Shown: positions 27,292 to 35,963 of the stretch, piece by piece
Position numbering within the stretch: position 1 is the stretch's first letter
Layout of the letters: every line of letters starts with the position of its first letter
Assembly: GCA_958366705.1 (NCBI GenBank)
Contig: CATXCB010000012.1
Span: 1-64,000, forward strand
Reading direction: 5' to 3'
Source: an uncultured bacterium
GTDB lineage: Bacteria; Cyanobacteriota; Vampirovibrionia; Gastranaerophilales; Gastranaerophilaceae
DNA: 64,000 nucleotides
Program-made: the position numbers and the translations under genes
Notes under the pieces: model-generated
The model's input: the letters and a program-made list of their open reading frames with translations, nothing else
What the model was told of the DNA's origin: nothing
Databases searched by the model: none

Positions 27292-28332
27292 TTACAAGCC
27301 AAGCTTTTTATCCAATTTAAAATGGTCAACTAACTCCAATATTGAAACAAATTCATCAAAAAGAACAGAAAACTGCGTAGTATCAGTAACTGGTTTAGTT
27401 AACCTAAACAAATCAAACAAATCATCTATTGAATAAGGTGCAATATAAACCGAATCCCCATAAAAGGCACAAAAAGTACCCCTTGAAGAAAATGCCATAG
27501 AAATATTTTTAAAACGCTCCATAAAACTTGTTGTAATTAAATATCTTGCTTCTATTTGATCTGTAGAATATACTTCATATTCATTTTCAAATTCAATATC
27601 TTCTAATTTTACAAGTTTCATTTTTAAATTCTTTAGATCGGAAGAATTACATAATCCTACATTTTTAGGCCTAATTATTGTAGACCCCTCAAAGTTTTTA
27701 TTCATTTTTAACTTAACAACACACCCCCTAAAGATAATAACCGAATGCTTTCCACCTGTCTCATAACGACATTCAGATAAATTTAAACTAACATTTCTAT
27801 AACTACCAACAAAGCTATCATCAAATGATCTAGCTGCATTTTTTATTTTAGGGAAAATATTTATCTTGCATAACTCTTCATGGGAAACGGGTGGTGTTTC
27901 CTGCCAATAAAACCCTTTAAACGCATTCATTAATAACGGCATTATTTTACGCTTAACTTTCTTTTCAAAAGATTTCTTTATTAACGCCCAGCTACCAACT
28001 GCAGCCGCAACACAAAAAGCTGCAGCATCACCTGCCACACGCCCTTCTATAGCGAAAAATAAAATTATTCCTAGAAGTATAAAAATTACAGATAAAATTA
28101 CTGCAAAAGCAAGACGCTTTTTTCTTTCTTCGTCATACTCTACAATTATAGGAAAAACTTGGGAATGAAAAATATTATTATAGTCTTCTTTAAATTTTTG
28201 AACAGAATACTCCTCTTCATCATCAATAGCAACTTTTTTACTATCAGATGAAGGCTCTTCAATATTCATATGATGATTGATTTTTATTTTATCACCAAAA
28301 CTACCATTACCACCGATACTAGGTATTGTCAT
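27292..28332 (-). CDS. DUF3137 family membrane protein
   Basis: The 346-residue protein has a charged cytosolic N-terminal region, two adjacent membrane helices (about residues 70-108), and a C-terminal domain. That domain has the DUF3137 pattern, with a region around SFVGSYRNVSLNLSECRYE and then FRGCVVKLKMNKNF. The function of DUF3137 is unknown, but such genes frequently sit beside lemA, as here. A GGAGGTTTG ribosome binding site precedes the ATG. It lies 9 bases after the LCP gene. Confidence 0.75.
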   Translation of the reverse strand: MTIPSIGGNGSFGDKIKINHHMNIEEPSSDSKKVAIDDEEEYSVQKFKEDYNNIFHSQVFPIIVEYDEERKKRLAFAVILSVIFILLGIILFFAIEGRVAGDAAAFCVAAAVGSWALIKKSFEKKVKRKIMPLLMNAFKGFYWQETPPVSHEELCKINIFPKIKNAARSFDDSFVGSYRNVSLNLSECRYETGGKHSVIIFRGCVVKLKMNKNFEGSTIIRPKNVGLCNSSDLKNLKMKLVKLEDIEFENEYEVYSTDQIEARYLITTSFMERFKNISMAFSSRGTFCAFYGDSVYIAPYSIDDLFDLFRLTKPVTDTTQFSVLFDEFVSILELVDHFKLDKKLGL

Positions 28333-28341
28333 ACAAACCTC

Positions 28342-29715
28342 CTATTTATTTTCGCCGGCAACGACAACTGTAAAATCTGAATTTGCGCACATAAAATTCA
28401 CAGGATCATATACAAATTGTCTTGACTTCACCTCGGGAACTTCCTTTTTTAAATCAGCATAATAGTCTACAGTTACATATTTGGAATGTGCAATAAATTG
28501 AGAATGCGCAGAGTTTGCAGTTCCGGAACAAACAACCTGAATTCCATTTGCTTCAAGAGCTTGTTTAAGTAAGGCAGCTTCATCTTTTTGTGAAGAAGAA
28601 CTCATAATACTTGCAGTATAAGACTCTTTTCTTCCCAGATTATTTTCACGATATATTAACCTGTCAACAACTTCTTGAGTTTTTTCAGGATCAAGAATCC
28701 AGTAACTGATATATCCATGTTTATTAGGAGCTCCAGGAAGCATTGCACTCTCAATATTATCCATATCAATATGCTTAGCTAAAGCAGCATACTGAGTCAT
28801 CTCATACGGGGACATATCTGTTTTTACATATTTATTTGCAACCGAAATAATTTGTGGAATCTTTGCAAGAGTTTCTGGCTTTTGCAAATCAGCAAGCAAT
28901 CCTCTCAAAAACCACTGTTGTCTCTGAGTTCTGCCAATATCACCCATTGCATCATGTCTAAATCTCAAATATTCAACAGCATCTTTCTCTGTCAAATGAT
29001 GCTTCCCTTTTGTAAAGTTTATATGTAAGTGACCAGCATTATCATTGTAATGCATATTCTTTTCAACATAAATATCAACCCCACCAAGAGCTTGAACAAT
29101 AGCTCTTACACCCTCATCATGAAACATTATATATTTATCAATTTTCACCCCAAGTGTATCTTCCACAGTCTTGATTGTCATATCAATTCCGCCTATAGCA
29201 TGAGCGGCGTTAATTTTTTGTATGCCCATTCCGTTAGGTAAATAAACTTTGCTATCTCTTGGTATTGAAATAGCATTTATAGTCTTTGCTTTAGGATCAA
29301 TATTTAATAAAATCATTGTATCAGTACGAGTACCAACCCATAAATCAGAATCTGCACCATTTGAATCAACCCCTAAAAGCAATATATTTTGCCTTCTTGG
29401 TCCAAACGGAAGAACAAAATCTGGCTTATCCTTTGAACTATTTTCTTTCGATAATTTAGCTAAAAACTGGGAAACTATAGAATTCTTACCCAGTTTCTCG
29501 GTTATATAATCCTCACTGTTTGCAAATAGTAAAATTGCAAATATCGCAGTAAAAAAAAGAATTACCATAACAGTCAAGACTTTCCTAAAAGATGATTGAG
29601 TATTTCTACGGCTTTCCGCATAGCTTTCAAATGGATTATCTGCAGAACCGCTAGAGTATCTTCTGCCTCTTTTAACTGTCGAATTTCTTGATATACGTCT
29701 ATTTTTATCTTTCAT
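28342..29715 (-). CDS. LytR-CpsA-Psr (LCP) family protein with LytR C-terminal domain
   Basis: LCP enzymes attach glycopolymers from undecaprenyl carriers to peptidoglycan. This protein of about 457 residues has a basic cytosolic tail, one membrane helix (VLTVMVILFFTAIFAILLF), then the LCP domain. The domain contains LLLGVD, the RTDTMILL motif, SIPRDSKV, INAAHAIGG and YLRFRHDAMGDIGRTQRQ. The last 100 residues resemble the LytR_C domain. In-frame ATGs occur at 29748, 29724 and 29715; none has a strong ribosome binding site, and I take the last. It heads a unit with DUF3137 and lemA. Confidence 0.88.
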   Translation of the reverse strand: MKDKNRRISRNSTVKRGRRYSSGSADNPFESYAESRRNTQSSFRKVLTVMVILFFTAIFAILLFANSEDYITEKLGKNSIVSQFLAKLSKENSSKDKPDFVLPFGPRRQNILLLGVDSNGADSDLWVGTRTDTMILLNIDPKAKTINAISIPRDSKVYLPNGMGIQKINAAHAIGGIDMTIKTVEDTLGVKIDKYIMFHDEGVRAIVQALGGVDIYVEKNMHYNDNAGHLHINFTKGKHHLTEKDAVEYLRFRHDAMGDIGRTQRQQWFLRGLLADLQKPETLAKIPQIISVANKYVKTDMSPYEMTQYAALAKHIDMDNIESAMLPGAPNKHGYISYWILDPEKTQEVVDRLIYRENNLGRKESYTASIMSSSSQKDEAALLKQALEANGIQVVCSGTANSAHSQFIAHSKYVTVDYYADLKKEVPEVKSRQFVYDPVNFMCANSDFTVVVAGENK

Positions 29716-29748
29716 ACTATTCATTTCTCTAAAATTAATTCCTGTCAT

Positions 29749-30092
29749 TCAATACGTTATTAATAATATAATAAAGCAATTATAAATATATACAATAAAA
29801 AATGTATTTTCAAATTTTAAATCATGCCTATGACATGAAGAAGAAATTTTACATTTTCACATTGATTATGAATTAAAATTTGAGAAATTATCAATAACTT
29901 AACAAAAATTTACATAAAATTTTAAATATAAAAATTCCCCAAAAACGAAATTTTCAAAAAAAAATTAGTGTATTTAGTACATATTATAAAAAAACAATCT
30001 AAAGAATCCTATCATTATAAAATTATACAAAAATTAATCTTTACATTAATTTTACATTTGAGCATTTTTTAGCAATTAAAAAAATTGAGGAC
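29749..30092. other. AT-rich intergenic gap
   Basis: This stretch between the divergent LCP and FTG-protein genes is very AT-rich and contains no credible reading frame or strong hairpin. Apart from the promoter at its right end I see nothing in it. Confidence 0.5.
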
Positions 30093-30121
30093 TTTTCAAT
30101 AACATGTGCTTTGGTTATAAT
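30093..30121 (+). promoter_or_regulatory. sigma-70-type promoter of the FTG paralog pair
   Basis: TTTTCA (30093-30098) and a perfect TATAAT (30116-30121) are separated by 17 bases. The ATG of the downstream gene is 33 bases further on. It probably drives both 30155 and 31899. Confidence 0.6.
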
Positions 30122-30154
30122 AAAGGAACATTCGGCAATAAATAATAAAAAGTT

Positions 30155-31867
30155 ATGATTAGTAAAGTTGAATTAGGTAGTGTAAATAGCAAAAATAAAA
30201 CCCCGATAAGATATGTCAGTAAAAAACAAACAGGGGAAACAAGTTTCACAGGACTAGGTAATTTAGCACTAAAGGGTATCCAGAAGTGTGAAGAAAAACC
30301 TATGATAAATGTGGCTGTACTTGATTTAGCCACAGCAATCCTGCCAAGAACATTCTTTGAAACTTTCATCGGCTCAAAACAAAAAGATGAAAACGGAGAA
30401 TCTCAAGGCAGAAAACTTAATGTTCTGGGAGGATTTGAAGCTTTCAGAAGAGAATCTTCAGGGCTTTTAATTAACTGTATTATACCGAGCTTTATTGTTA
30501 TCGGTGCTGCAAAATTATTAAACAAACCAATTATGGGAATGTTTAATAAATCTAACTTAACAAAAAGCTGGGCAAATGGTGATACAATAAATCAGGTTGA
30601 AAAATACTTTAAATCAGCCCAGGGAACTTCAAAAGAAGAAAAAATATCAAATACCTTAAAATCTATGTTTGAAGATATTGAAGGTGTAGATGGAGATATC
30701 AAAAACGGCGGATTAAAACAGTTTAAAAACATTCTGGCTAACGACAAAGAGTACCAAGATGCAATTAGTCAGATGGCACAAGACATCCTTAGCGAAAAAC
30801 CGGAAAAAGGTTATGCTGATAAACTATATAGAACGATGATTAAAAAAACCGGAATTTCTGAAAATATTAGATTTTCCGGAGACGAAAAATTCTTCTCCAG
30901 CAGCCTTTCTCACTTATGCGAAAGCGCAGGAGAAATTCTACATGGTGCAAACAAAGAAGGTTTACTTGAACACATTGCTGACCCTAATCAGCAAAAGGCT
31001 GCAATGGAAAGACTTTCAGAATATCTTTCAAAATCAAAAAAACTTGTTAACGCAAAAAGTTTAGCCGGTCTTGGTATGATTATTCCGCTGGCAATAATGG
31101 CTCAGCCTATTAATAGATGGATTACTCACAAAATGTCCGGTAAAAAAGGTGCACCAATTTATAATGATGATCAGGAAAGAATATTAACACCTGAAGAAAA
31201 GAAAAAACTAACAGCACAAAAATGTTTGGCTGTACCTGCAATGTGGGGTGTCGCAGGTTTATCAATGCTTATGGATAGACCAAGCCTAAAAATGTTCCAA
31301 TTCAAAAACATTTTCCCTACAATGGATCAAGCAAGAATTATTTCTGCTGCCACATTCTCAAGCAGACTGGCTGCTGCTGAAGATTCAAACGAATTAAAAG
31401 AAAATACAATAAGAGATATTGCAACATTCTCTAGTTTTTATTTCCTTGGAGATTATGCAGCAAAAGGAATTGCTACATATCTAGAAAACTACAATAAAGA
31501 TGGAATAAAACTCATAAATAGACTATATAAAGAAGAAGGCTCTAATGTATTCCAAAAATTATGGAATTGGGCTAAGCATACAAAAATGAAATCTACAGAT
31601 GAACTAAGCGCAATAGGTAACGAAGCTCTAAAAACAAAAGCAAAAAATCTTAGAGCAATCTGCCAATTTGGCAACCTGGCATTTTCATTACTATCATTAG
31701 GAGTATTTATTCCTATATATACACGAACCCAGACTAACAAAAAAGAAAAAGTTGGAAATGATGCGACCAGCTCAACTTTAACGGTTGCTCAACCGTCGAA
31801 ATCCACAACATTTACCCAAAATCTTATAAAAGATAATTCACAAACCTTTAAATCTTTTTTCGGTTAG
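30155..31867 (+). CDS. uncharacterised FTG-leader membrane protein, paralog 1
   Basis: I do not recognise a named family for this 570-residue protein. It has no signal peptide. A charged N-terminal stretch ends in TSFTGLG (FTG at residues 31-33), followed by ILPRT (62-66) and FEAFRRE (94-100). About five hydrophobic segments are spread through it, including LLINCIIPSFIVIG near 104 and LAFSLLSLGVFIPIY near the C-terminus. A long hydrophilic helical region separates the first and second. Shared blocks show it is a paralog of the next gene: AQPIN, PTMDQ, SSRL and NELKE. It is probably an inner-membrane protein of a lineage-specific family. Confidence 0.7.
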   Translation: MISKVELGSVNSKNKTPIRYVSKKQTGETSFTGLGNLALKGIQKCEEKPMINVAVLDLATAILPRTFFETFIGSKQKDENGESQGRKLNVLGGFEAFRRESSGLLINCIIPSFIVIGAAKLLNKPIMGMFNKSNLTKSWANGDTINQVEKYFKSAQGTSKEEKISNTLKSMFEDIEGVDGDIKNGGLKQFKNILANDKEYQDAISQMAQDILSEKPEKGYADKLYRTMIKKTGISENIRFSGDEKFFSSSLSHLCESAGEILHGANKEGLLEHIADPNQQKAAMERLSEYLSKSKKLVNAKSLAGLGMIIPLAIMAQPINRWITHKMSGKKGAPIYNDDQERILTPEEKKKLTAQKCLAVPAMWGVAGLSMLMDRPSLKMFQFKNIFPTMDQARIISAATFSSRLAAAEDSNELKENTIRDIATFSSFYFLGDYAAKGIATYLENYNKDGIKLINRLYKEEGSNVFQKLWNWAKHTKMKSTDELSAIGNEALKTKAKNLRAICQFGNLAFSLLSLGVFIPIYTRTQTNKKEKVGNDATSSTLTVAQPSKSTTFTQNLIKDNSQTFKSFFG

Positions 31868-31898
31868 TATAAAATAAATAGCAAAGGCAAAAATATAA

Positions 31899-33629
31899 AT
31901 GAAAGTAGAACAAAATTTTAAACAAACAAATATAAAACAAATTCAACCAAAATATATTGACAATAAAGGATTCACACAAAGACAAAATCAATATAAAAAT
32001 ACAAATCCAAATTTTACCGGCGGTGCTGATTTATTCTTAAGATTTTTAGATACAAATCAAGCCTGGGGGGCAAATGCTGTAGACCTGTTTTGCATGGTAC
32101 TGCCAAGAACACTAACAGACTTTTCCAGAGGGGTTGATGCAGGAACAGAAACCCTAAGACGTGAAGGTATGGGGACTGCTAACCACTCTATGGTTGGTGC
32201 ATACGGAACTCTTGCCGGATTAGCTTTGGCTTCTGGAATAAATGGTATGTATAAATTGGGTGAGAACGATATTAAAGCAAGTTCTATATTCACAGATGCC
32301 GAAACTATGGATATGCAAGGTAAAATCTGGGGTGCAAAATTAAGAAATTCAATTGATAAACCGGATGCAAATCCTATAAAAGAATATTTAACCGAAACAT
32401 TCAAGCAATATGAAGCTCTTAGCCCTACTGAAAACGGCAAATGGATTAGATTTAAAGATGCAGATATAGAAAAAACTGTAAACATTTTAGAAAAAGAAAT
32501 AAAAAATAATTCATCAAAAATGAGCAAAGAGGGATTTGCAAATGCCAGAACCATTTTAGTGTCATCCCTTGGTGCAGAAAATAATTTAAGAATAATTGCT
32601 GAAGATGGGAAACCTGCTCATACTTCCCGCTACACAGTAGATTCAATTATTGAAAACACCTATAAACTTGGCAAAGTATTCACTAAAGAAAAAGTAAAAG
32701 AAGCATTTTTAGCAGCAGAAAATATTTCTGAAAACGCATTTTTAAAAGCAATGAAATCAATGAACGTAAAACGTTCTCTGCTTGGAATAGGAATAGCTTC
32801 TGTAGCAGGGGTTTCTGCGCAACCTCTAAATATGTACCTAACTAAAAAGAAAACAGGTAGAAGTGACTTTGTTGGCGGCGGTGCAGAAGATAAATCAACA
32901 GGGTTCAAAATTAAAAAATCTCTTGTCGCAGCTCTCTTTGGTGCCGGCGTGATGGCTACAATCGGCAAACCTAAAGAATTAATCAAAAACCTGCAATTTA
33001 AAGGTTTTACACCTACAATTAAACAATTTAAGTTTATTTACGGTGTAACAATTATGTCAAGATTCATGTCTTCCAGAAATGATAATGAATTAAGAGAATG
33101 TTCAATTAAAGATACTTTAGGTTTTGCAAGCTGGCTTATTTTAGGTAATTTTATCCAAAAACTTGTCGCACAAAGTCTGGATAAATCACTTATCAAAAAA
33201 GATGGTGACGGCGCAATGAACTGGATTAAAAATTCAGTTCTAAAATCAAGAGATGAAGTTCTTCACGCAGCACTTGGAGATAAAGTATTTAAAGATGGAA
33301 AAGCTCTAAGTTTTAATGAAATGGTAAAATCTTTACCTAAAAATAGTATCGCAAGAAAACAATTAAAAATATTATCAATAGCACAACTTGCAGGTTATGC
33401 ATATTCTGCATTAGCACTTGGAGCAGGTATACCAAGATTGAATATATTTATTACAAATAAAGTTATGGCATCTCAAAAAAACAAAATGCACAATGAAGCT
33501 GCCGAAAAAAATGCAACTCAAAATCCAGCATTCAATGCCCAGCTGCAAACTGATAATATGCTAAAACCTGAAAATGTTGCGTTTCTAAATAATAATCAAA
33601 AACATTTTACAGGCACATTTGGCAAATAA
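31899..33629 (+). CDS. uncharacterised FTG-leader membrane protein, paralog 2
   Basis: This 576-residue protein is the tandem paralog of the gene at 30155. The same blocks occur in the same order: NPNFTGG (FTG at 39-41), LPRT (68-71), ETLRRE (84-89), a first hydrophobic segment near 98-115, AQPLN, a TIKQFKFIYGVTIMSRF segment, NELRE, and a C-terminal hydrophobic stretch ending GIPRLNIFITNK. The last residues repeat the element (KHFTGTFGK). It starts 31 bases after its partner and shares its promoter. No enzymatic motif is visible; a structural or membrane-organising role is only a guess. Confidence 0.7.
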   Translation: MKVEQNFKQTNIKQIQPKYIDNKGFTQRQNQYKNTNPNFTGGADLFLRFLDTNQAWGANAVDLFCMVLPRTLTDFSRGVDAGTETLRREGMGTANHSMVGAYGTLAGLALASGINGMYKLGENDIKASSIFTDAETMDMQGKIWGAKLRNSIDKPDANPIKEYLTETFKQYEALSPTENGKWIRFKDADIEKTVNILEKEIKNNSSKMSKEGFANARTILVSSLGAENNLRIIAEDGKPAHTSRYTVDSIIENTYKLGKVFTKEKVKEAFLAAENISENAFLKAMKSMNVKRSLLGIGIASVAGVSAQPLNMYLTKKKTGRSDFVGGGAEDKSTGFKIKKSLVAALFGAGVMATIGKPKELIKNLQFKGFTPTIKQFKFIYGVTIMSRFMSSRNDNELRECSIKDTLGFASWLILGNFIQKLVAQSLDKSLIKKDGDGAMNWIKNSVLKSRDEVLHAALGDKVFKDGKALSFNEMVKSLPKNSIARKQLKILSIAQLAGYAYSALALGAGIPRLNIFITNKVMASQKNKMHNEAAEKNATQNPAFNAQLQTDNMLKPENVAFLNNNQKHFTGTFGK

Positions 33630-33661
33630 TCAAAAGACCTATTATTGCTTTAAACATGATT

Positions 33662-34378
33662 CTAAAATTTTATAGGATAATTTGCAGGAATTTTAAAACC
33701 ATTTTGTACAATTGCATGTGCACAAAAAGAACTAGGAGATGAGAAATCTGCGGGATAGCGATTATTAGCTTTACAATATTCTAATACTTTTTCTCTACCC
33801 GACGGATTATCGTATTTATGATTAAATATTTGTCTATATGCATAATTATCCAATCCATCATTTCTAAATAGAAATGTGAAATAATCTTTACCAGCCAAAA
33901 GCTTTTTCTTTTGCGGATTTAGTATAACATCAAATACAAAACCATCATAATTTCCACCTCTAGAAAAACCTAACACCGTACCGTTATTTAATCCTACATA
34001 TATTGTATAAAAATAGTTACTACCAAAGGAAGTCGTACCATCGGCAGAATAGAAATAAAATCTTCTTGAATTTTTAGGATATAATGTGCAGCCGCTAAAG
34101 ACAGGAAGAAACATTGCCTCAAAAACTTCCTCACTGCGACGGTAAGAAAAACCATTAACATCACCATCATCCCCGGCTGAATCCAGCAATGCAGTCTCAT
34201 TATACTGAGCCATTTTAATACCCTGCAAAATAGTAGAATATACAGCTTTTAAACGTGTTTCAGTAATATATTTATTATAATGACTCATTAACATAGGTAT
34301 TGTAATAGCTGCAACAACACCTATTATGCCCAGTGTAATTAAGACCTCTGACAATGTAAACCCCAGTTTTTTATCCAT
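33662..34378 (-). CDS. prepilin-type N-terminal domain protein (pseudopilin-like)
   Basis: The 238-residue protein begins MDKKLGFTLSEVLITLGIIG, a class III prepilin signal with Gly-Phe cleavage site and Glu at +5. The hydrophobic helix and a globular domain follow. The C-terminal domain contains a YFTFLFRNDG segment and paired cysteines. No other pilus or type II secretion gene is adjacent. It resembles the protein at 24753 only in the leader and general layout. Confidence 0.85.
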   Translation of the reverse strand: MDKKLGFTLSEVLITLGIIGVVAAITIPMLMSHYNKYITETRLKAVYSTILQGIKMAQYNETALLDSAGDDGDVNGFSYRRSEEVFEAMFLPVFSGCTLYPKNSRRFYFYSADGTTSFGSNYFYTIYVGLNNGTVLGFSRGGNYDGFVFDVILNPQKKKLLAGKDYFTFLFRNDGLDNYAYRQIFNHKYDNPSGREKVLEYCKANNRYPADFSSPSSFCAHAIVQNGFKIPANYPIKF

Positions 34379-34503
34379 ATTATACTCTCCAATACCAACT
34401 AAAAGTTTTAATCCTAATTAAATATTTATTATATAAACATATATGTTCATATTACAAATTATATGTTGTAATAATAAATTGTCAAACTTGATAAAATACA
34501 AGA

Positions 34504-34743
34504 ATGTTCGATAAAGAATTCTTACTTAATAAATTAGCAGAAAATCTAAGAGTAGAAAGAGCAAGAAAACACTACTCTCAAGAGTTCCTTGCAGAAAAAG
34601 CAGACATAACTCCACAACACTTATACCGAATAGAAAATGCAAAAGTATGCCCAACAATACTTGTCATTGCAAATATTGCACATGCTCTGGATATAACAAT
34701 AGATAAATTATTTAACGTTAAAGAAAACAACAAAGAAGACTAA
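34504..34743 (+). CDS. XRE-family helix-turn-helix regulator
   Basis: This 79-residue protein is almost entirely one Cro/C1-type DNA-binding domain: LAENLRVERARKHYSQEFLAEKADITPQHLYRIEN (residues 9-43), followed by TILVIANIAHALDITIDKLF. It has no sensor or oligomerisation domain. It is transcribed toward the end of the ATP synthase operon and away from the prepilin-like gene. The 125-base gap between them is AT-rich and could hold its operator, but I cannot identify a site. Confidence 0.9.
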   Translation: MFDKEFLLNKLAENLRVERARKHYSQEFLAEKADITPQHLYRIENAKVCPTILVIANIAHALDITIDKLFNVKENNKED

Positions 34744-34747
34744 ATAA

Positions 34748-35680
34748 CTAACCCAGCTGAGAATTTGCACCTGACACAACTTCAATAATTTCTTGAGTAA
34801 TAGCAGTCTGTCTTGTTTTATTGTATTCTATAGACAAATCATGAATCATTTTTTCAGCATTTGTATTTGCTGCTGACATAGCTGTCATTCTGGAAGCCAA
34901 TTCACTTGCCTGAGCTTCTAATAAGGCTTGATAAAAAATATTTGTCATATACATAGGTACGACCTTTTGCAAAATATGGTGTTTATCAGGAATGAATTCC
35001 ATAAGAGGTTCCGGTGTATCATCATTCAATCTTTCGACTGAATCCACAACACCAACAACCGGCAAAACTTGCCAATCTTCTACAAAATAACTCATCATAT
35101 TTTTAAATCTTGTGGTTACAATCTCAATTTTATCAATCTTACCTGAAACATAGTATTCTGCTAGGTCCTCAGATAACTCTCTTGCTTCCATTGGAGACGG
35201 ATTATTAATCGCTGAAAAATACTTATTCTCAATGGGACACCCCATTTCCTTACATTTATTTCGAAGTGCCGAAATCCCTTTCTGGCCAACAATAAAAAGC
35301 TTAACACCAATACCTGAAGCATTATATTCTTTTATCCTACGAATAGCATCACGCACAACATTTGCATTATACGCACCGGCAAGACCTTTATTAGAGGTAA
35401 TAACAAGCATTCCTACATTTTTTATTTCACGCTTCTGCAACAAGGCTGGATAGTCATCTATGGCATGTTTTATTTTCAAAGTTTCACTGCTAAATTCATC
35501 CATAGAATTCAACAATTTTTGGAACATGAATACGAGTTCTTTTGTATAGGGTCTGGAAACTTTTACTGAAGTTTCAGCGCGCTTCACTTTTGCCGCCGCA
35601 ACCATTTTCATCGCACGCGTAATTTTTTTAGTACTTTCTACACTCATTATTCTGTTTTTAATATCTTTTAAATTTGCCAT
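34748..35680 (-). CDS. atpG: ATP synthase F1 subunit gamma
   Basis: The 310-residue subunit forms the rotating central shaft of F1. Both terminal helices are conserved: MANLKDIKNRIMSVESTKKITRAMKMVAAAK at the start (split here as residues 1-31) and SIEYNKTRQTAITQEIIEVVSGA at the end. The roughly 35-residue redox-linked insertion of photosynthetic gamma subunits does not appear to be present between RFKNMMSY and EFIPDKHH. The extra length lies in the first third. It is the last ATP synthase gene of the operon; beta and epsilon are absent from the window. Confidence 0.94.
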   Translation of the reverse strand: MANLKDIKNRIMSVESTKKITRAMKMVAAAKVKRAETSVKVSRPYTKELVFMFQKLLNSMDEFSSETLKIKHAIDDYPALLQKREIKNVGMLVITSNKGLAGAYNANVVRDAIRRIKEYNASGIGVKLFIVGQKGISALRNKCKEMGCPIENKYFSAINNPSPMEARELSEDLAEYYVSGKIDKIEIVTTRFKNMMSYFVEDWQVLPVVGVVDSVERLNDDTPEPLMEFIPDKHHILQKVVPMYMTNIFYQALLEAQASELASRMTAMSAANTNAEKMIHDLSIEYNKTRQTAITQEIIEVVSGANSQLG

Positions 35681-35702
35681 AATTACCTTTTTAAATAAGT
35701 TT

Positions 35703-35912
35703 TTAATCTAATACAAGAAACAATAATCCTGCAATTACCACAATAGAGAGAACTACAGGTAAAAATTGTCTAATTCTAAAATTATTTTTACATTTATCAT
35801 TTTTACAGATTACAGAACCTTGCTTTGTCCCCATACATTCAAGACACAAACCTTTACCGCATACGGTACAAATACCAAAAGCATCTCTATCATGGTGATT
35901 ATAACATTTCAT
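35703..35912 (-). CDS. small zinc-finger (B-box-like) membrane protein in the ATP synthase operon
   Basis: The 69-residue protein has an N-terminal metal-binding segment with Cys and His pairs: CYNHHD at residues 3-8, CTVCGKGLCLEC at 15-26, and C35 and C41 within SVICKNDKCK. It ends in one membrane helix (FLPVVLSIVVIAGLLFLVL). The pattern is that of B-box or LIM-like zinc fingers. It lies between atpA and atpG on the same strand and is preceded by a GGAGATAG ribosome binding site, so it is co-transcribed. It is not a standard ATP synthase subunit, and its function is unknown. Confidence 0.75.
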   Translation of the reverse strand: MKCYNHHDRDAFGICTVCGKGLCLECMGTKQGSVICKNDKCKNNFRIRQFLPVVLSIVVIAGLLFLVLD

Positions 35913-35963
35913 TATCTATCTCCTTATTTAATTTTACATTAGAACATGTCTTAAACATCATGG

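Noticed and set aside
32057..32986. Minus-strand frames inside the second FTG paralog
   Set aside because: The plus-strand frame is long, has a paralog next door and shared protein blocks; the antisense frames do not.
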